A stretch of DNA of 64,000 nt, from assembly GCA_963921425.1 (NCBI GenBank), contig OY992836.1, positions 12,121,304 through 12,185,303 of the forward strand, read 5' to 3'. Within the stretch, counting starts at the first letter, position 1. Each line of letters starts with the position of its first letter. Made by a program: the position numbers and the translations under genes. Below, one piece after another: positions 12,897 to 25,438 of this stretch. The notes under the pieces were generated by a model, which saw only the letters and a program-made list of their open reading frames with translations, ran no database searches and was not told where the DNA came from. Origin of the DNA: Dryas octopetala. Lineage: Eukaryota; Streptophyta; Magnoliopsida; Rosales; Rosaceae.

Positions 12897-13892
12897 AAGA
12901 GTGGTTACATTTCCACCCCGTCTTATTTTTCGAGTGGTTACATTTCCACCCCGTCTTATTTTTCTACCTATATTTTAATATAAAAAATAATTACAAATTT
13001 ATTTTTTTGTAAAATGAGCTCTAAGGCCTTGACTAAAAAAAAAAATAATAAATCTACTCTACCCACTCTCACTTATCTCCATACTACAACCTAAATTCCT
13101 TAAACCCTAAAATATTTTTCTCTTCTTTTCTTATATTATTATTTCTTTTATTATACTATTTTTGGGTGATGGCAATCAAATTAATGTCGGAGAGAATTCA
13201 CCTAGTGAAAAGGTAAGCAAAACAATTTTTTTTTGTGAGATGCTTTTCAATTTTTTTTTTTTGGTAGGATAACCATGTGAGTTCAACTCGTGGGTGGAAC
13301 CACCATGAAAGAGTATAGGTGAATGATTTATTCAAATTATGGGTGGATTTGCTTTCTTATGAGACTAGTGAATGGAGAGAGTTCAATAGATCATCTTCAA
13401 TTGAAAGATTGCCTGGAACCAAGAGTTGAATTGCATCCACTCGTATTGCTAAATTCATCCACCTGTAAAGCAATTAATGGTGCGTTCCATAATTGCATCC
13501 ACCTTTAATGCTAAATTCATATATCCACCAATTAATAATGAGTATTAATTCTGGAACCCAGACGATATTATATGATCCTTTCTGATCATTGTCTTCTTCC
13601 TTATAGCTATATATAATAGGGAATATCGCATATCAATCCTACTGCTACTCTTTGTTCCAGAATTAATACTATCCATTAATTAATTAGTTAACACATAATC
13701 TAATTAAGACTGGTGGGAAGAGTGTTTAATTGTTTATTGAGTGAGTGTTTGAGTTGGTATATCAAAGGATACTGTAGAAATAATGAGGGGGTGTGAAGAG
13801 TGTTTTAATATTTTTTTCAAATTTAATAGGGGGTGTAAAAATAAGGTGGGTGAGAAAATAAGACAAAGGGGGTGAGAGTATAACTACTCTTA
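12897..13892. mobile_element. Second terminal-inverted-repeat element, about 1 kb
   Basis: The left end AAGAGTGGTTACATTTCCAC resembles the reverse complement of the right end, AAGAGTAGTTATACTCTCAC, and both are followed by CCCC...GTCTTATTTT. The left terminus has suffered a 37-bp tandem duplication (12899-12971). The interior has only short open frames with no family resemblance. The superfamily is not assignable by eye. Confidence 0.55.
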
Positions 13893-14533
13893 AAAAAAAC
13901 CCAAGTCTATTCTAACCAAGTTATGAAAATTAAGGAAAAATATATATGGAATGCCTTTTTCAAAGAGTAGAGAGTGACTGCTTCTTCAGCCTTGGAGAAG
14001 TCGTTGACATGGTTGAAGGCAAGCTCTATATTCTTTCTAATTGTTTGTCAACAAATTAAAATTGCATAGGTACAAAAATTTAATGCTTGCATGTGTGGTA
14101 AGGTTTCTATTTTTTATTATTCTTTAATTATTCTTATATTTCTTTTTAAAATGCATTTAAGAGAGAGTGGAGAGGAAGAGAAGAGAGAGAAAAAATAATA
14201 TATATATATATATGTGAGAGAGGTGAATGAGAGAGATGAGGTAATAAAAAGGAAGGAAAAAGAATGTGTTTTAAAATAACATTTTTTAATTATTTCTAGA
14301 ACGCATTTTATCTCCATTATTCATTGTACCTCCTCCAGCTAATTTCTTATGTTTGTCTCCCCTTCTCTCCTCTTTCCTTCTACTCTCTCTTTAATTAAAA
14401 AGATAAAAAAGGCTGAAAATGAAAAAAAAAAAAAGTTAATTGTTAATATTTGCATATGTTAGCCTCTAGTTAAACATTGAAACACAAGCAGCAATTGATA
14501 AATGGAGAGATGTTGGTCCATAAAGATAAACTA

Positions 14534-14867
14534 GGGGGGTGTCATCAACTTAGATTTCATTGGATTTTAAAAGTCCAATGAAATCTAAGTGTCCTCAATT
14601 TAGATTTTAATGGATTCCAATGAACTTTAGGTGTCCCCAACTCAGATTTTAATGGATTCCAATGAAATCCAGGTGTCCTCAAAAAGTCATAGATTTCATT
14701 AAGTGAAGGATTTTAATGGATTAGGATGGATTTGGTTGGATTTGAATGCATTTTTTACACATAACAAATTCCATAAGAATTCCACCCAATTTCTTTGGAT
14801 TTTGATAGATTTTATGGATTTTAAAATCCATTAAACTCCTTTAAAATCTGAATTGGGGACACCCCCC
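14534..14867. mobile_element. Tourist-like MITE, 334 bp
   Basis: The ends GGGGGGTGTCATCAAC and (reverse complement) GGGGGGTGTCCCCAAT form the terminal inverted repeat. The element is flanked by TA on both sides (cTA / TAa), compatible with a PIF/Harbinger TWA target or a TA target. Three tandem copies of a ttagattttaatggattcca-like motif sit in the left half. No coding sequence. Confidence 0.75.
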
Positions 14868-17772
14868 TAAGAAACTTTGTTAGAATTATTTTTTGAAAGT
14901 GAAAGCGTGCATTAGAAAACCAATATAATTGATGCCATGTCAATAATGGTATTCGCTAACTCATAAATCCCCATTTGCTCCACAAAACCTTCCCACAAAG
15001 AATTTCAACCTTTAGTTTGGTATTGCTGTGAAGTAAAGTCAGTTATAGAGTAAAACAGTCGAGTGTTTGGTAAACTATATATATTTTCAAAAGTGCTGTA
15101 AGTGCAAAAAGTAGTATCAAGGTGTTTGGTAAATTTTAATGTAAAACTGTTCTGACTGTTTATAATTACTAAAATAGACATGATGGTGAAGATGCTTTTG
15201 ATTTATTTGTTTGCTAAAAAACATGCATTTTACTTGTTTATAATTTTTGGCTTACAAAATTATATTAACCTTAAAATTGCTAAAAACAAAATAATTAAAT
15301 AAGTATGCATATTATTTTGTAGGTGTATTATAATTTTAATGGTACAAATAAAATACCATAATTAATAATCAATATAAAATTAAGGATATATATATTGGAC
15401 AACTAAAATTTTTAATTAATGGGCCTAACAACTTTCATTCACTGCAGTTTTGAAAAGTACGTGGATAACTGCTTTTTAAAATAATAGTGAGTGACCTAGA
15501 ATAGTGATGCACTACAGTTTTTGATTTTTTTATCAAACACCAAAACTGTTGTTAGTGACCTAAAATTGTCATCTACAATAACTTTTGAGTATCCAACAAC
15601 AATCTCAAAAGGACCCTATATATTATAGTGTTTAGTTGTGTCATTGGACGTACACATAACCTTTATGAGTTTTCTTTTCAAAATTGTTCTAGCACCCCAC
15701 ATGTAATTCACTTGATGAGATTCTCATTAATTTGACATGTTTTATTTGTGTTTTGTCATTATTATATGTTGGTTCATTTTTGGAGTAAATAGCTGTGGTT
15801 TCACCAAGTTGCATGTACGTACAACTCCAGCTCAGAAACTTGGTACATTTTTGAAGTAAATATCTTTGGTTTCTACAAGTTGCGCAATTCCAGCTTAGAA
15901 AGGAAGATGATCGATTGATATGACGATGGGATTGGATGAAGAAATTTGAAAGTACCAATCAATTGAACTCCATAATGATGAAATTTAATAAGATGAGATT
16001 TATATATGAGGAACTTTACGCGAGGGACAAGTGAGGGTTGCACATTTTGATGGTTAGATTTACTTTAATAAATTATTGATTTTACAATCATGTTAATTCA
16101 ATCATTAAATATGTTATCTCCAATATTAAGTCTCTTATATGAAACAAGATGATGAAACAATTAATAGTACTAGCCAGAGTAATTAAAAGTTTCTCTAAAT
16201 TTGATGACCAATGATATAGGGTGCATGCATGTCAACATCTTGATAGAAATATAGAATCAAATATTGAGAATAAAATCAATTTAAATTGGAGATGTCAATT
16301 TAAAGAGGAGAGAAATACAGTTACTCATACTTATTTTCGGGTTAGCATTAGACATTTATAGAACCAAATTTTATGGACATTGACCTGCCAACAACTACGT
16401 ATCCAGTACTGCAAGGGCTCGGACGTGTAAGAGCCAAGTACAATTCATTGAACGCTCGAGAATGTTTGACTAAACACTAGCTAATGCATAACTGAGGCAT
16501 ATAATCAAGAAGTTACATGGAAGTTTCAAAGTGAAATTAACATTCAACGATTAGAATTGGGTTTTACACATCCATAACATATTTATTTTGGATTAAGTAT
16601 CCACTTTGGCCAAACTCTTGTCCCGAAATACTACAACATAAAACTGCCCAAGACAAAGACCTTCTTGATTAATTTTCCAAATAATTGACTTTTTCCATTT
16701 CATGGGCTCCAAAGATAAACATGAAACATGGTCAAGATGGTTGGCTGAAATATTAATCAATGCTTTAAAAGTCCTACTAGCTGGTAACCCAATCGAAAAA
16801 GAAGAAGCTAGGTTTTTAATTAATGGGTCAGAGGGTCGACGTACATTAAATAATCAATATACGCATTATATTTTAAATATTATACGACAAAAAATAAAAT
16901 TAGAACTTGTTTGGGGAGGCTTTGAGTTTATCAAAGGACCCTAAAGCTAGGGAAGCACACGTGTTTGGTGCTGTTGACATGTGAGATTCTTTGATACAAC
17001 TATTGTATACAGTATTTTTCTCACAAAACTGACTGATCATATGAGTAGAATGCATGAAAAGAATTGAGTGCAAAAGAGTTGTACACAGGTTGTAGCCAAT
17101 ATTTTTTCCCTTCAAAATGAGTGCTTTTATTCTTGAAGAGGCCCATAGTATCATAATTACCAAGTCAAATTAAGACCAACATAAACCAAGTTTAAACCAC
17201 GATATACATTGGTGGCATGTGTTGTGTACTTGTGTTTGTGCTCGGTACTAGCTGGTTATATATATGAAATGATAACTGGAACGCATCAATTACTAGGTGA
17301 AGACAAATTCCCATTTCCCTGCACTATTTATACGTCAATGGGATTAATTAGTGTGAAATGGGAGATGTACATTTGGGCGCCGGTCAATATATGCTGTCCA
17401 TGCAATACTAGCTTGTGAAATCGCATCTTTCAGTGAAAATTCGATCCACAAAAGGAAAAGATAAGAAAGAAAGAAAAAAAAAAACCTATGACTTCGAGGT
17501 GGAGGTCTTAAAAAAGAGTGCTAGATTAAGAGATGTAAGGGTGTTTTAATTATTTTATGGTTTTATATAAAATTAAAGAGAAGACAAAAAACAAAAAACA
17601 AAAAACAAATTCAAATTAGGGGGAACCCATTTTTTTGGTCCACCATCTTAATTTGTTAGTAATTTTGTTTTTTTCATTAGACGTACTACACTTTTTGTGG
17701 GATATTTTAGACAATTAATATTGTCATTAATTAAGCATATACTTATGAAGGAATTTAATTAGACATCCAATT
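14868..17772. other. Intergenic DNA, no supported gene
   Basis: The part at about 15005-15600 has GTTTGGT(A/T)-rich ends (tttagtttggtattgctgtg; atcaaacaccaaaactgt) that hint at another degraded hAT/Harbinger-type element, but I could not define its ends. The rest is AT-rich with no recognisable protein. Confidence 0.45.
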
Positions 17773-17782
17773 CAAAATTAAT

Positions 17783-19681
17783 AGTGGGTAATTTTAAACT
17801 CCCTAACCAACCTAAAAGTTTTCCTCAACTCCCACTCATCTAGAAACTCTTCCAAAACCCCTTAAAACTTATAATACATTTTGTACCTTTCTGACGCGCT
17901 CTAATACATGTGCTGACGCATTCTGACGCGTGCGCTAACGTGGATCAGTGAAACTGAATTTCTGAAATTCAATTACACTAAAAAAAATATAATTTTACAT
18001 TATTATTAACTAGAATAAAAAAATAATTACACCATTATTTTCTACGGGAAAAAAAAATAATTACACCTTTACTTGACAAAAAATAACAATTATATCAATT
18101 CAGTGTTTCACTAGAGACTAAATTCAATTTCAGTCTGAATTCAGTTTCAGTGCATTCATTAAATTCAAATTCAGTTCACTGAATGCATTGAAACTGAATT
18201 AAGTGAAACTGAATTTAGTGAAATTGAAACCCTAAACAACATCGTTCGATCACCTCACGTGCGATGAGTACACGACAGCCGCCACTGCCTCGATCTGTTT
18301 CTACCTGCAAATTTGATTCATCATATTTCAATACCACAATTTCATTCAAAATTCATTTAAAACTCATATTTCACGAACTGAAACTATTTAATCAATAAAT
18401 GAAGTAAATTTGTATATACTTATAAATCAATTAAAAAACCCACATTTCTATTCGATTAATAACAAATTCAATTAAAACAGATTCACAAACTATACATTTC
18501 ATAAACAGATTCACAAATCAATTTCAAATTAAGGCTTTTGAAATTCAAAGCAATTGAATCCAAATTTGTATACCAGTAGAGAGAGACTATCGAGGGGAGA
18601 AGAATGAGACCAGAAACACTTCAATCCGCTACCAGAATCTCCGGATAGGTGCTTGGCAGAAGAAAAATATGTGGAAGGATCAGTACTAGATTCGAACAAA
18701 GAGGGCAAGAATGCTGATGGTAATATAGAAGTTCCTGCCATGAATGGAATATTTGAACTTGAAGCAAAAGATGAAGGCATTCACTCTTCTGGAGTTGCAG
18801 TTGAAGCCTCTGCAACTGTTTTGCTTGCTAAAAATTCAAAAGCTACAAAGGTACTGCATGCCAGAATTTTCTGTTGCTTACCGCCGGTTTGGACATGAAC
18901 ACTCTGCAACATAAGGAGAGAACAAAAAACAAAATTATTAAAGCATGAATCGAAGCCAAAAAAATGAACAAAATCAAGTCTTAATCGCCACCATTTGCGG
19001 CGGAGCTGCCACAGTGGCCGTGAGGTTCAATTTGGGGTGTCTTGATTCATCAACAATTGGACCAATCCAAACACATAAAATTGAAGAGCACAACGAGGAG
19101 AAGAAGATGGGTACCTGACTCGATGGAAATGGTTGCTGGAACACAGAGATCACTGACAAGGATGTCGCCGGCTTCTTTCCTTCGAAACGACGAGCCTAGG
19201 GGTCGTCCAAATCTTCTGATGGCACTAGTGGACTCGGGACGACGAGAGGAAGCCATCCATGGCGGTCCGGCACCTCGTCATCGCTGGAATCGGCGAATCT
19301 CCGGCAAGGGAGCTCGGGTCTGCCTAGACCCGATCCGGCGTGGACGCTAGCTTTCATGGCGAGTGGAATACAAGGGGAGGAAGAAGAAGGAGAGATGAGA
19401 AGATCGGGACCGGTATCGCCGGCAACCATCGTCGGACTACGGAGCACGCGCAAGAGAGTACGTAGATGGGAGAGTGAGCACATAGATGGAAATGAAAAAT
19501 AAATAAAAAGGGTAAAACTGGAAAAATTAAAAGATGAGGAGTCAAAATTGGCTGGGTATTAGTTGACTACGGGGTTTAAGAAAATATTAAGTGTAAGATT
19601 GCGGGTTATGGGAGAGGTAAATTTTGAGTGGGGGTTATGAGAGATTTTTTCTCAAACTAGGGGGTTTATAATTATTAACAT
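17783..19681. mobile_element. MULE-like element / Pack-MULE candidate, 1,899 bp
   Basis: The 10-bp direct repeat CAAAATTAAT flanks the element exactly (17773-17782 and 19682-19691), the size expected for Mutator-like transposition. The ends are inverted repeats, most clearly TTTTAAACTCCCTA against TTATAAACCCCCTA, with CCCACTCA further in. The interior at 18240-19480 is much richer in GC than the flanks and reads like pieces of ordinary genes, as in elements that have captured host exons. No transposase is present. Confidence 0.7.
18620..18852 (+). pseudogene. Possible captured exon inside the MULE-like element
   Basis: An open stretch on the plus strand encodes an acidic, low-complexity segment that includes EEKYVEGSVLDSNKEGKN and ends at AAAG|GTACTG, which looks like a splice donor. 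There is no good ATG. I do not recognise the parent gene. The minus strand is also open here, so the coding strand is uncertain. A second GC-rich stretch follows at about 19040-19480. Confidence 0.3.
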
Positions 19682-19691
19682 CAAAATTAAT

Positions 19692-21951
19692 TGGCAATAC
19701 TTAAGACCCTTATAAATTAGTATGTTAGGCCTCACATTTTTCATGTGAGATATTTCTCTCAACAACTTCATTTAATTTCTAAATGAATTGGATAATGTTT
19801 TTTTATGGAATTGTGACCTACACATTGTATCATGATTACGTCAACTTAAATAATTATCGACCTATCCAGATTTACAAACTACCAATATATATGCCATTGT
19901 TATAATGTTATGTTAACATATTGTCTAATAAGAAAATATTTTTGGAATCCTTTAATTTTGTTCTCTTTCACTTCATGCTTGTAGCAGCTTTACGCGGAAG
20001 GTTTGGGTGAACATGCAGTACAGCTAGGTTGTGCTACAAATGCTAACAATGCAGCAAACATTATCAGTCAATGCTAACAATGTACAAACATTATATTTCC
20101 CCAGAGCGTTATGTCTGACATGCATGTTCACGGTTCCCATATATTTCTCAATTGGTCTTTTAATTTTTTAATTTCCCGCCTCTTTCATTTGTCAATGTTA
20201 CAATGAAGATGTTTATATGCCAATACTTGACATATAAGAATGGGTAAATCGTACACTATCTATATCACGACTGGCCGTACGTCTTTTTATATATATGTTT
20301 AATCGAGCTTAAGTTTTAAATATAAAATAAATATATCACACATGTACAATATGTTTATACCATTTAGAAGTTTTGAACTTTTAATTGTTTCCTTAAAAAA
20401 AAAAAAAACTTTGTTCCTATTTTCAGAAAGAAAATTTTATGGTGTTATCTTATGAATCTATATTGTTATATTGTGATATGATGTGTGCTAATGCATTTTA
20501 TGTGCATTTATTGATAACATTTTTCCTTTTTTAAGAAAATAAATATATCATACTTATATATGAATCTGAGAAAAGATGCATGGTTGGGTTGCATTGCATG
20601 GATAGTTTTGCTTTTAATTTATGAAGTGGACTTATGTCAAAAAATTAAAGTTGGCTGGCATAACGTGTTGATATATATTAAAAGATCATCGATATATCGA
20701 TCCTGCCGGGAATAAATTGAAGAATATATTAATCATCAATTAATTATATATTCCAAAGTATATAGTCTTGATTTGCTATCCCATTTGTAGACTTTGACAA
20801 ATAACGTAGCTATATATATAGTCAACAAATGATAAATGGTATAAATGTCCTAAATTTGCATACAAATGTTGAAATTAAAAATATTGAGATGTGTCTTGCA
20901 AACGACCAACATGAAACGCAAACCATGTTGACATGTCGTAATGTAAATATACACCCCCAGAATATTATAACCAAAGTTTGAGTGGGCTAATAATTAGCCA
21001 AGGCATGCATGATGCATGCAGTCAATAAGCTACAGCCTAAGCTAGTTCTCTTTTGTACGTGCTGGCAATGGCTAGATGCTTAGAGCTTCAGATATATATA
21101 TATATATAGATATATATGTTCTAATTAATATATAGCAGTGTTGTATATATGTTGATAGAAAATAAGTTACATGTCCCTGTTATAGGGGACAGGTGTTATC
21201 AACCATTAGAGAGAGAGAAAGAGAGAAAGAGAGTGAGAGAAAGAGAGAGAAAGGGAGGGAGGGAAAACAGCTGACGTACCTGCTGTTGCAGGTAAGTATA
21301 TTCAAATAAGAAAGGGTAAAGGTGCATGTTAGGCATCTAGGGTTGCATGAGACCATCAGCTTATACATGATTCCTTGCCATTGCTTAATTGCATATATTA
21401 TCGTTCTTGGAATTAAGATGGTCTCAAACAAATGAAAGAGTCTTTGTCTAACCTCGATCGATCACATGGCTGCTAAGCCTGCTACATCTATACATAGAGT
21501 ATACAACATCATCATAGGCTATCAGTGGATTCTAATTATATATGTCATCTAATTAATTAATATTTGTTACACGTTCATTATTTATCCTACATCTATTCGA
21601 GGGTTGAAATAAAATAACTATTCCCACTTACATTTTGATTTCACACACACACACACACACACACAAAATATTATGAATTAATTCACCATTCTCTTGTTAG
21701 CAAGCACTCTTTGTATCAATACAGGACCTGTACACCAAAACAACCTCTATTTCATGGGAATCATGGAATTTTACACGAAAAAATAAAATAAGTTAGACCT
21801 ATACTAATATAGATTTTAGCTTAATTGTAAACTAACACTCCTATTTAATTTATTACACTCAAAATTCAATAGTGTATGACTTTTAGGTAATATATTCCCT
21901 ACAATTCTTTACTATTATACGATCGATACACAAATTATTTATATATATATG
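19692..21951. other. Intergenic DNA, no supported gene
   Basis: AT-rich, with (TA)n tracts, a (GA)n-rich block (21207-21258) and a (CA)n tract at 21642-21664. No conserved open frame or RNA gene seen. Confidence 0.5.
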
Positions 21952-22344
21952 AGGAGTGTTCTAAAACTAACTAGTTAGCAAGTTAATACGAAGCTAACTA
22001 TGCTTTTGGGACCACCACATAACTAATCTCATAATCCGAACCGTCAATTATTTAGGTCATACTTTAAAGATCATCATTACAAAAAATCAACTAAATCGGA
22101 AATCATTTAGTCATCTAATTGAGATCCAATAAATAGACGATCAGTGTTTTGATAAAAGCATATACATAATTGTTGTTATAATCAAATGACTAAATGATTT
22201 CCGAATTTGGAGATTTTTTACAGGGATGATATTTGAAGTAGGGCCTAAAAAATAGACGGTTCGAATTTTGAGATTACATTGTGCTGTGGGCCTAACATGA
22301 TGGTTAGCTTTATATTAACTTACTTGTTAGTTTTAGAGCGCTCC
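21952..22344. mobile_element. MITE copy A, about 393 bp
   Basis: The terminal inverted repeat is AGGAGTGTTCTAAAACTAAC against AGGAGCGCTCTAAAACTAAC. The body is a long imperfect palindrome in which a segment like aaaaaatcaactaaatcgga recurs inverted on the other arm. The same body occurs in copies B-E. Confidence 0.8.
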
Positions 22345-22354
22345 TTTATATATA

Positions 22355-22396
22355 TATGTATTAACTTACTAACTAGTTAGTTTTAGAGCATTCTTG
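22355..22396. repeat. Orphan MITE right end between copies A and B
   Basis: The sequence attaacttactaactagtta followed by gttttagagcattcttg is a second copy of the copy A/B right terminus, separated from the element bodies by TA repeats. It is best read as the remnant of another copy or of a partial duplication. Confidence 0.55.
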
Positions 22397-22429
22397 TATA
22401 TATATATATATATATATACATATATATAA

Positions 22430-22842
22430 AGAACCGCTCTAAAACTAACTAGTTAGTAAGATAATACGATACTAATCATCGTTTTTAGCCCACTACACAA
22501 TATAATTGCATGATCCAAACTGTGTATTTTTTAGATTATCATTCAAAGATCATATTTGCAAAAAATCAACAAAATGAGAAATCGTTTAATTAACTATTAG
22601 CAAGCTAATTGTGCTCATGTAAATGGACGAATACAAGTTTTTCAATAAAACATGAAATGATTGTAATGATAATCAAATGACCAAATAATTTCTGATTTAG
22701 TTGATTTTTTGCAAAGTTGATCTTTGAATGAAGAACTAAAATATGAACGATTTGGATTATAAGATTACATTGTGTAGTGAGCCCAAAAAGATGGTTAGCA
22801 CCGTATTATCTTACTAACTTGTTAGCTTTAGAGCATTTTTGT
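22430..22842. mobile_element. MITE copy B, about 410 bp
   Basis: The termini (left GCTCTAAAACTAACTAGTTA; right in inverse, GCTCTAAAGCTAACAAGTTA) and the palindromic body match copy A closely. It lies about 85 bp from copy A, across TA microsatellites. Confidence 0.8.
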
Positions 22843-22864
22843 ATATATATATTATATATATATC

Positions 22865-23254
22865 CCCTCCTTAAGAGGAATACATTTTTACATGAAGTAA
22901 AAGGGATCATATTGGTGGGGCCACCTCGTAATGTGATCCAATGATCCAAACCGTCTAGTTTTAGATCATCATTTAAAAATCATCCTTATAAAAAATCAAC
23001 AAAATCGCAACTAACTTGACAATTTGATTATCATCATGATTATTTAAGTGTTTATTGAAAGCACTATGTTCATCTATTTTTTCAGTCATAATTAGATGAC
23101 CAAATAGTTTTCAATTTAGTTAATTTTTTGTAAGGATGATCCGTGTGTAGGGACCAAACAAATAAATGGTTCAAATCATTGGATTGCATTGAGGGTTGGC
23201 CCACATGCGTTCCCATTTTATTATCATAAAAAAGAATCCCTCTTAAGAAGCTCT
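22865..23254. mobile_element. MITE copy C, same body with different ends
   Basis: The ends are CTCCTTAAGAGGAATACA and (reverse complement) GAGCTTCTTAAGAGGGATTC, unlike copies A and B. The interior still has the family features: a ccaaaccgtct motif, an agatcatc motif, aaaaaatcaacaaaatcg and its inverted partner ttagttaattttttgtaagg. Confidence 0.7.
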
Positions 23255-24680
23255 TTATATATATATATATATATACACAACATAAAAACTCAAGTGATGT
23301 GATATTAAATATCATAATGTGATATCACATAAAAACTCAACTTGTTTCACTAATGTTGAATGAAGACGGTGAATTTCTTTTCATTTTATCCTTTATTTTA
23401 AGGAAAATGCTTGGGTTCTCATGTTAGGAAAATACTTAGATACTCAAGTTTGAATATCAACCTTATACTTGAGTACCTAAGCATTGTCCTATTTGTTATT
23501 GTATGAATTCTTGTAGAGTTTTATCCTAATCATACATGACCCAAGTACTAAAGAAGTGCCCTCTTCAATTGCGTAGGCTTTTTTAAAACAATAAATGGGC
23601 CGGTTGCCAGCTGAGCCGACAACCCAATGTCGGCCGGGTTCAATAAATCCTCAAAATGGATCAATCGAAATTTGGCTGAGCCCTCTAAATGCTTGACTGG
23701 GCTTTGAAACGATTGGGCCAATACTATGGCAGATCACCACAGGTTATGCTTTGTATTGGATGGACAAAGAACTTTATGTGTTTTTCAATTTTTGAAGATG
23801 CTTGTATAGGATGCTGAGATTTGGTTCAACTAGTAAAACTCAACTACTGTCGTCCATAGAATTAAAATTTGATGAAATTGAAAATAGAAATTGGGCAACG
23901 GAAATAAGCCCATTCAATTGAATAGAAGCCCATAATTTGAGAAGTGATCAGATGGAAGCCAATTATTATGGTGCGGATTTATTCCCCCTTCAAAAAACAG
24001 AATTTGTTTTGGGAACCTTCATCAAATAACCCAGTTTAATTATAAGTTTATTCTTTTAATCTACTTTTAAATAGTTACAAAACTATTTTCAAAAAGAAAA
24101 AAATTACAAAATTAATTGTTTTCGACTGTAAAAAGACCAAGATAAAGATAAATTCGAGCACAAGAGCAGTATATTTGTCGAGCATGTAGTCAAGTACGGA
24201 TGAGCACTCCACTATGGCTATCACACGGTCAAGGTCGCACTTCACAAACGGCATTTGTCAAGTGTAGGGTTGATATTGTGGTTCAACATATATATAGATC
24301 CCGATGATTAAAATGATAAAAATATTTCCAATTAATTTTTAGTAAGTTCAAGTGTACAAATTAATAAAAAAATTATTATATGTAACGTTAACATCATCTA
24401 TAGTGTCACATAAATTGATATCTTTCTTTTCACTAGAGTACAAACTCAATTATTCTTCAAGTACAGTTGAAAGTTTGGCGTTATAGTACCATACTATAAG
24501 AAACAATAGCCAAGTCCCATCAAGTAAGGGTGCACATTAATCAAGCTCATGCACCTAAGCATTTTTTTTTGTACTTGTACAAGGACAATCGTTTGAAACA
24601 TGCATTATTTGGATGACATTTAAAAAAAAAGAAGAAGAATTTCGATTGAAACACAAGCAAATACGATTAGATCATTAAAA
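23255..24680. other. Intergenic DNA downstream of the C2H2 gene
   Basis: A direct repeat of cacataaaaactcaa with a tgtgatat palindrome lies at about 23277-23341. The rest is AT-rich with no supported gene. It probably includes the C2H2 gene's 3' UTR just below 24681. Confidence 0.45.
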
Positions 24681-25343
24681 TCACAGCCGAAGATTTAAGT
24701 CCAGCTGCTTATTATTATTATATACATGATGATGATCTGATGATTCTTGTGTTGGCACTTTGTGATCCACTACTCGAAAACTTCCAGGCCAAATCAAATC
24801 CATGGTTTGTTCAAGCATGAATGGTGTAGTCCATGCCATGTTTCCAAAACCTGTGCTGCTGGCATCACTAAATCGAGCCACCATTGAAGACCCATCTGAT
24901 CTGCTTGGCTTCTGAACAAGTGAGTGAGGCTGCACACCCAGTGAACGTGCTGTTGCTGCTGCTACAGTGTTGAAGGGAAACGCCATTGTTGACATCATTC
25001 TGTGAGATCGATATCTTTTGGCAGCTCCTCTTTCTCTTTTGTGTGCATTTTGATGACCCCCCAAGGCTTGTGAGCTATAAAACTTCCTCAAGCAGAAGTT
25101 GCATGAGAAAACCTTGTTACTGCTTGCTGGTTTTGGTGATGAAAGAGAGTCAGAGTCTCCTGCTGCAGACGGCTCATTTGTATTGAGGCTCAAACTCAAC
25201 CAGTCAGCTGACCCCAAGTTATCATCTTCATCATCAACTACTCTTTCTTCATAATTGTCACTCACTTTTGACTCTCTGTCTAATTGGTTGTTTTCTACAA
25301 TCTCACAATTTGCTTCTTTTTCTTCTTCCCTTTTGGAAATCAT
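24681..25343 (-). CDS. Single C2H2 zinc-finger protein, ZFP4/ZFP7-like repressor
   Basis: An intronless frame of 220 residues encodes a plant single-finger (C1-1i type) transcription factor expected in the nucleus. The finger is C81-X2-C84-X12-H97-X3-H101 and carries the plant signature [14 protein letters not shown], which contacts DNA. The N terminus (1-45) is strongly acidic. An LSLSL motif (49-53) and a C-terminal LDLNLRL (214-220) are EAR-type repression motifs that recruit TOPLESS-family co-repressors. A conserved-looking block ([14 protein letters not shown]) follows the finger. The length and motif order fit the ZFP1/3/4/7 group, and the LGVQPHS block suggests ZFP4/ZFP7. The exact orthologue is not certain, so no symbol is given. 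The start ATG is the first in frame and sits about 90 bases from a TATA-like sequence. Confidence 0.93.
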   Translation of the reverse strand: MISKREEEKEANCEIVENNQLDRESKVSDNYEERVVDDEDDNLGSADWLSLSLNTNEPSAAGDSDSLSSPKPASSNKVFSCNFCLRKFYSSQALGGHQNAHKRERGAAKRYRSHRMMSTMAFPFNTVAAATARSLGVQPHSLVQKPSRSDGSSMVARFSDASSTGFGNMAWTTPFMLEQTMDLIWPGSFRVVDHKVPTQESSDHHHVYNNNKQLDLNLRL

Positions 25344-25428
25344 TGCACTAAACTAACACTCTCGCTTTAAAAGGTACAATGGAGAGAGAGTTTGTGATAG
25401 AGGCTTGAAGAAATGGGTGACCTTGCTC

Positions 25429-25438
25429 TTAAATAGGG
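25429..25438 (-). promoter_or_regulatory. TATA-like element of the C2H2 gene
   Basis: The minus strand reads CCCTATTTAAGAG here, about 90 bases upstream of the start codon at 25343. The intervening leader contains a short CT run (GA on the plus strand, about 25381-25390), common in plant 5' UTRs. Confidence 0.5.

Noticed and set aside
18529..18780. Ser/Pro-rich minus-strand frames in the MULE-like element
   Set aside because: They overlap a plausible plus-strand exon, and neither strand has a recognisable family. They are not reported as separate genes.
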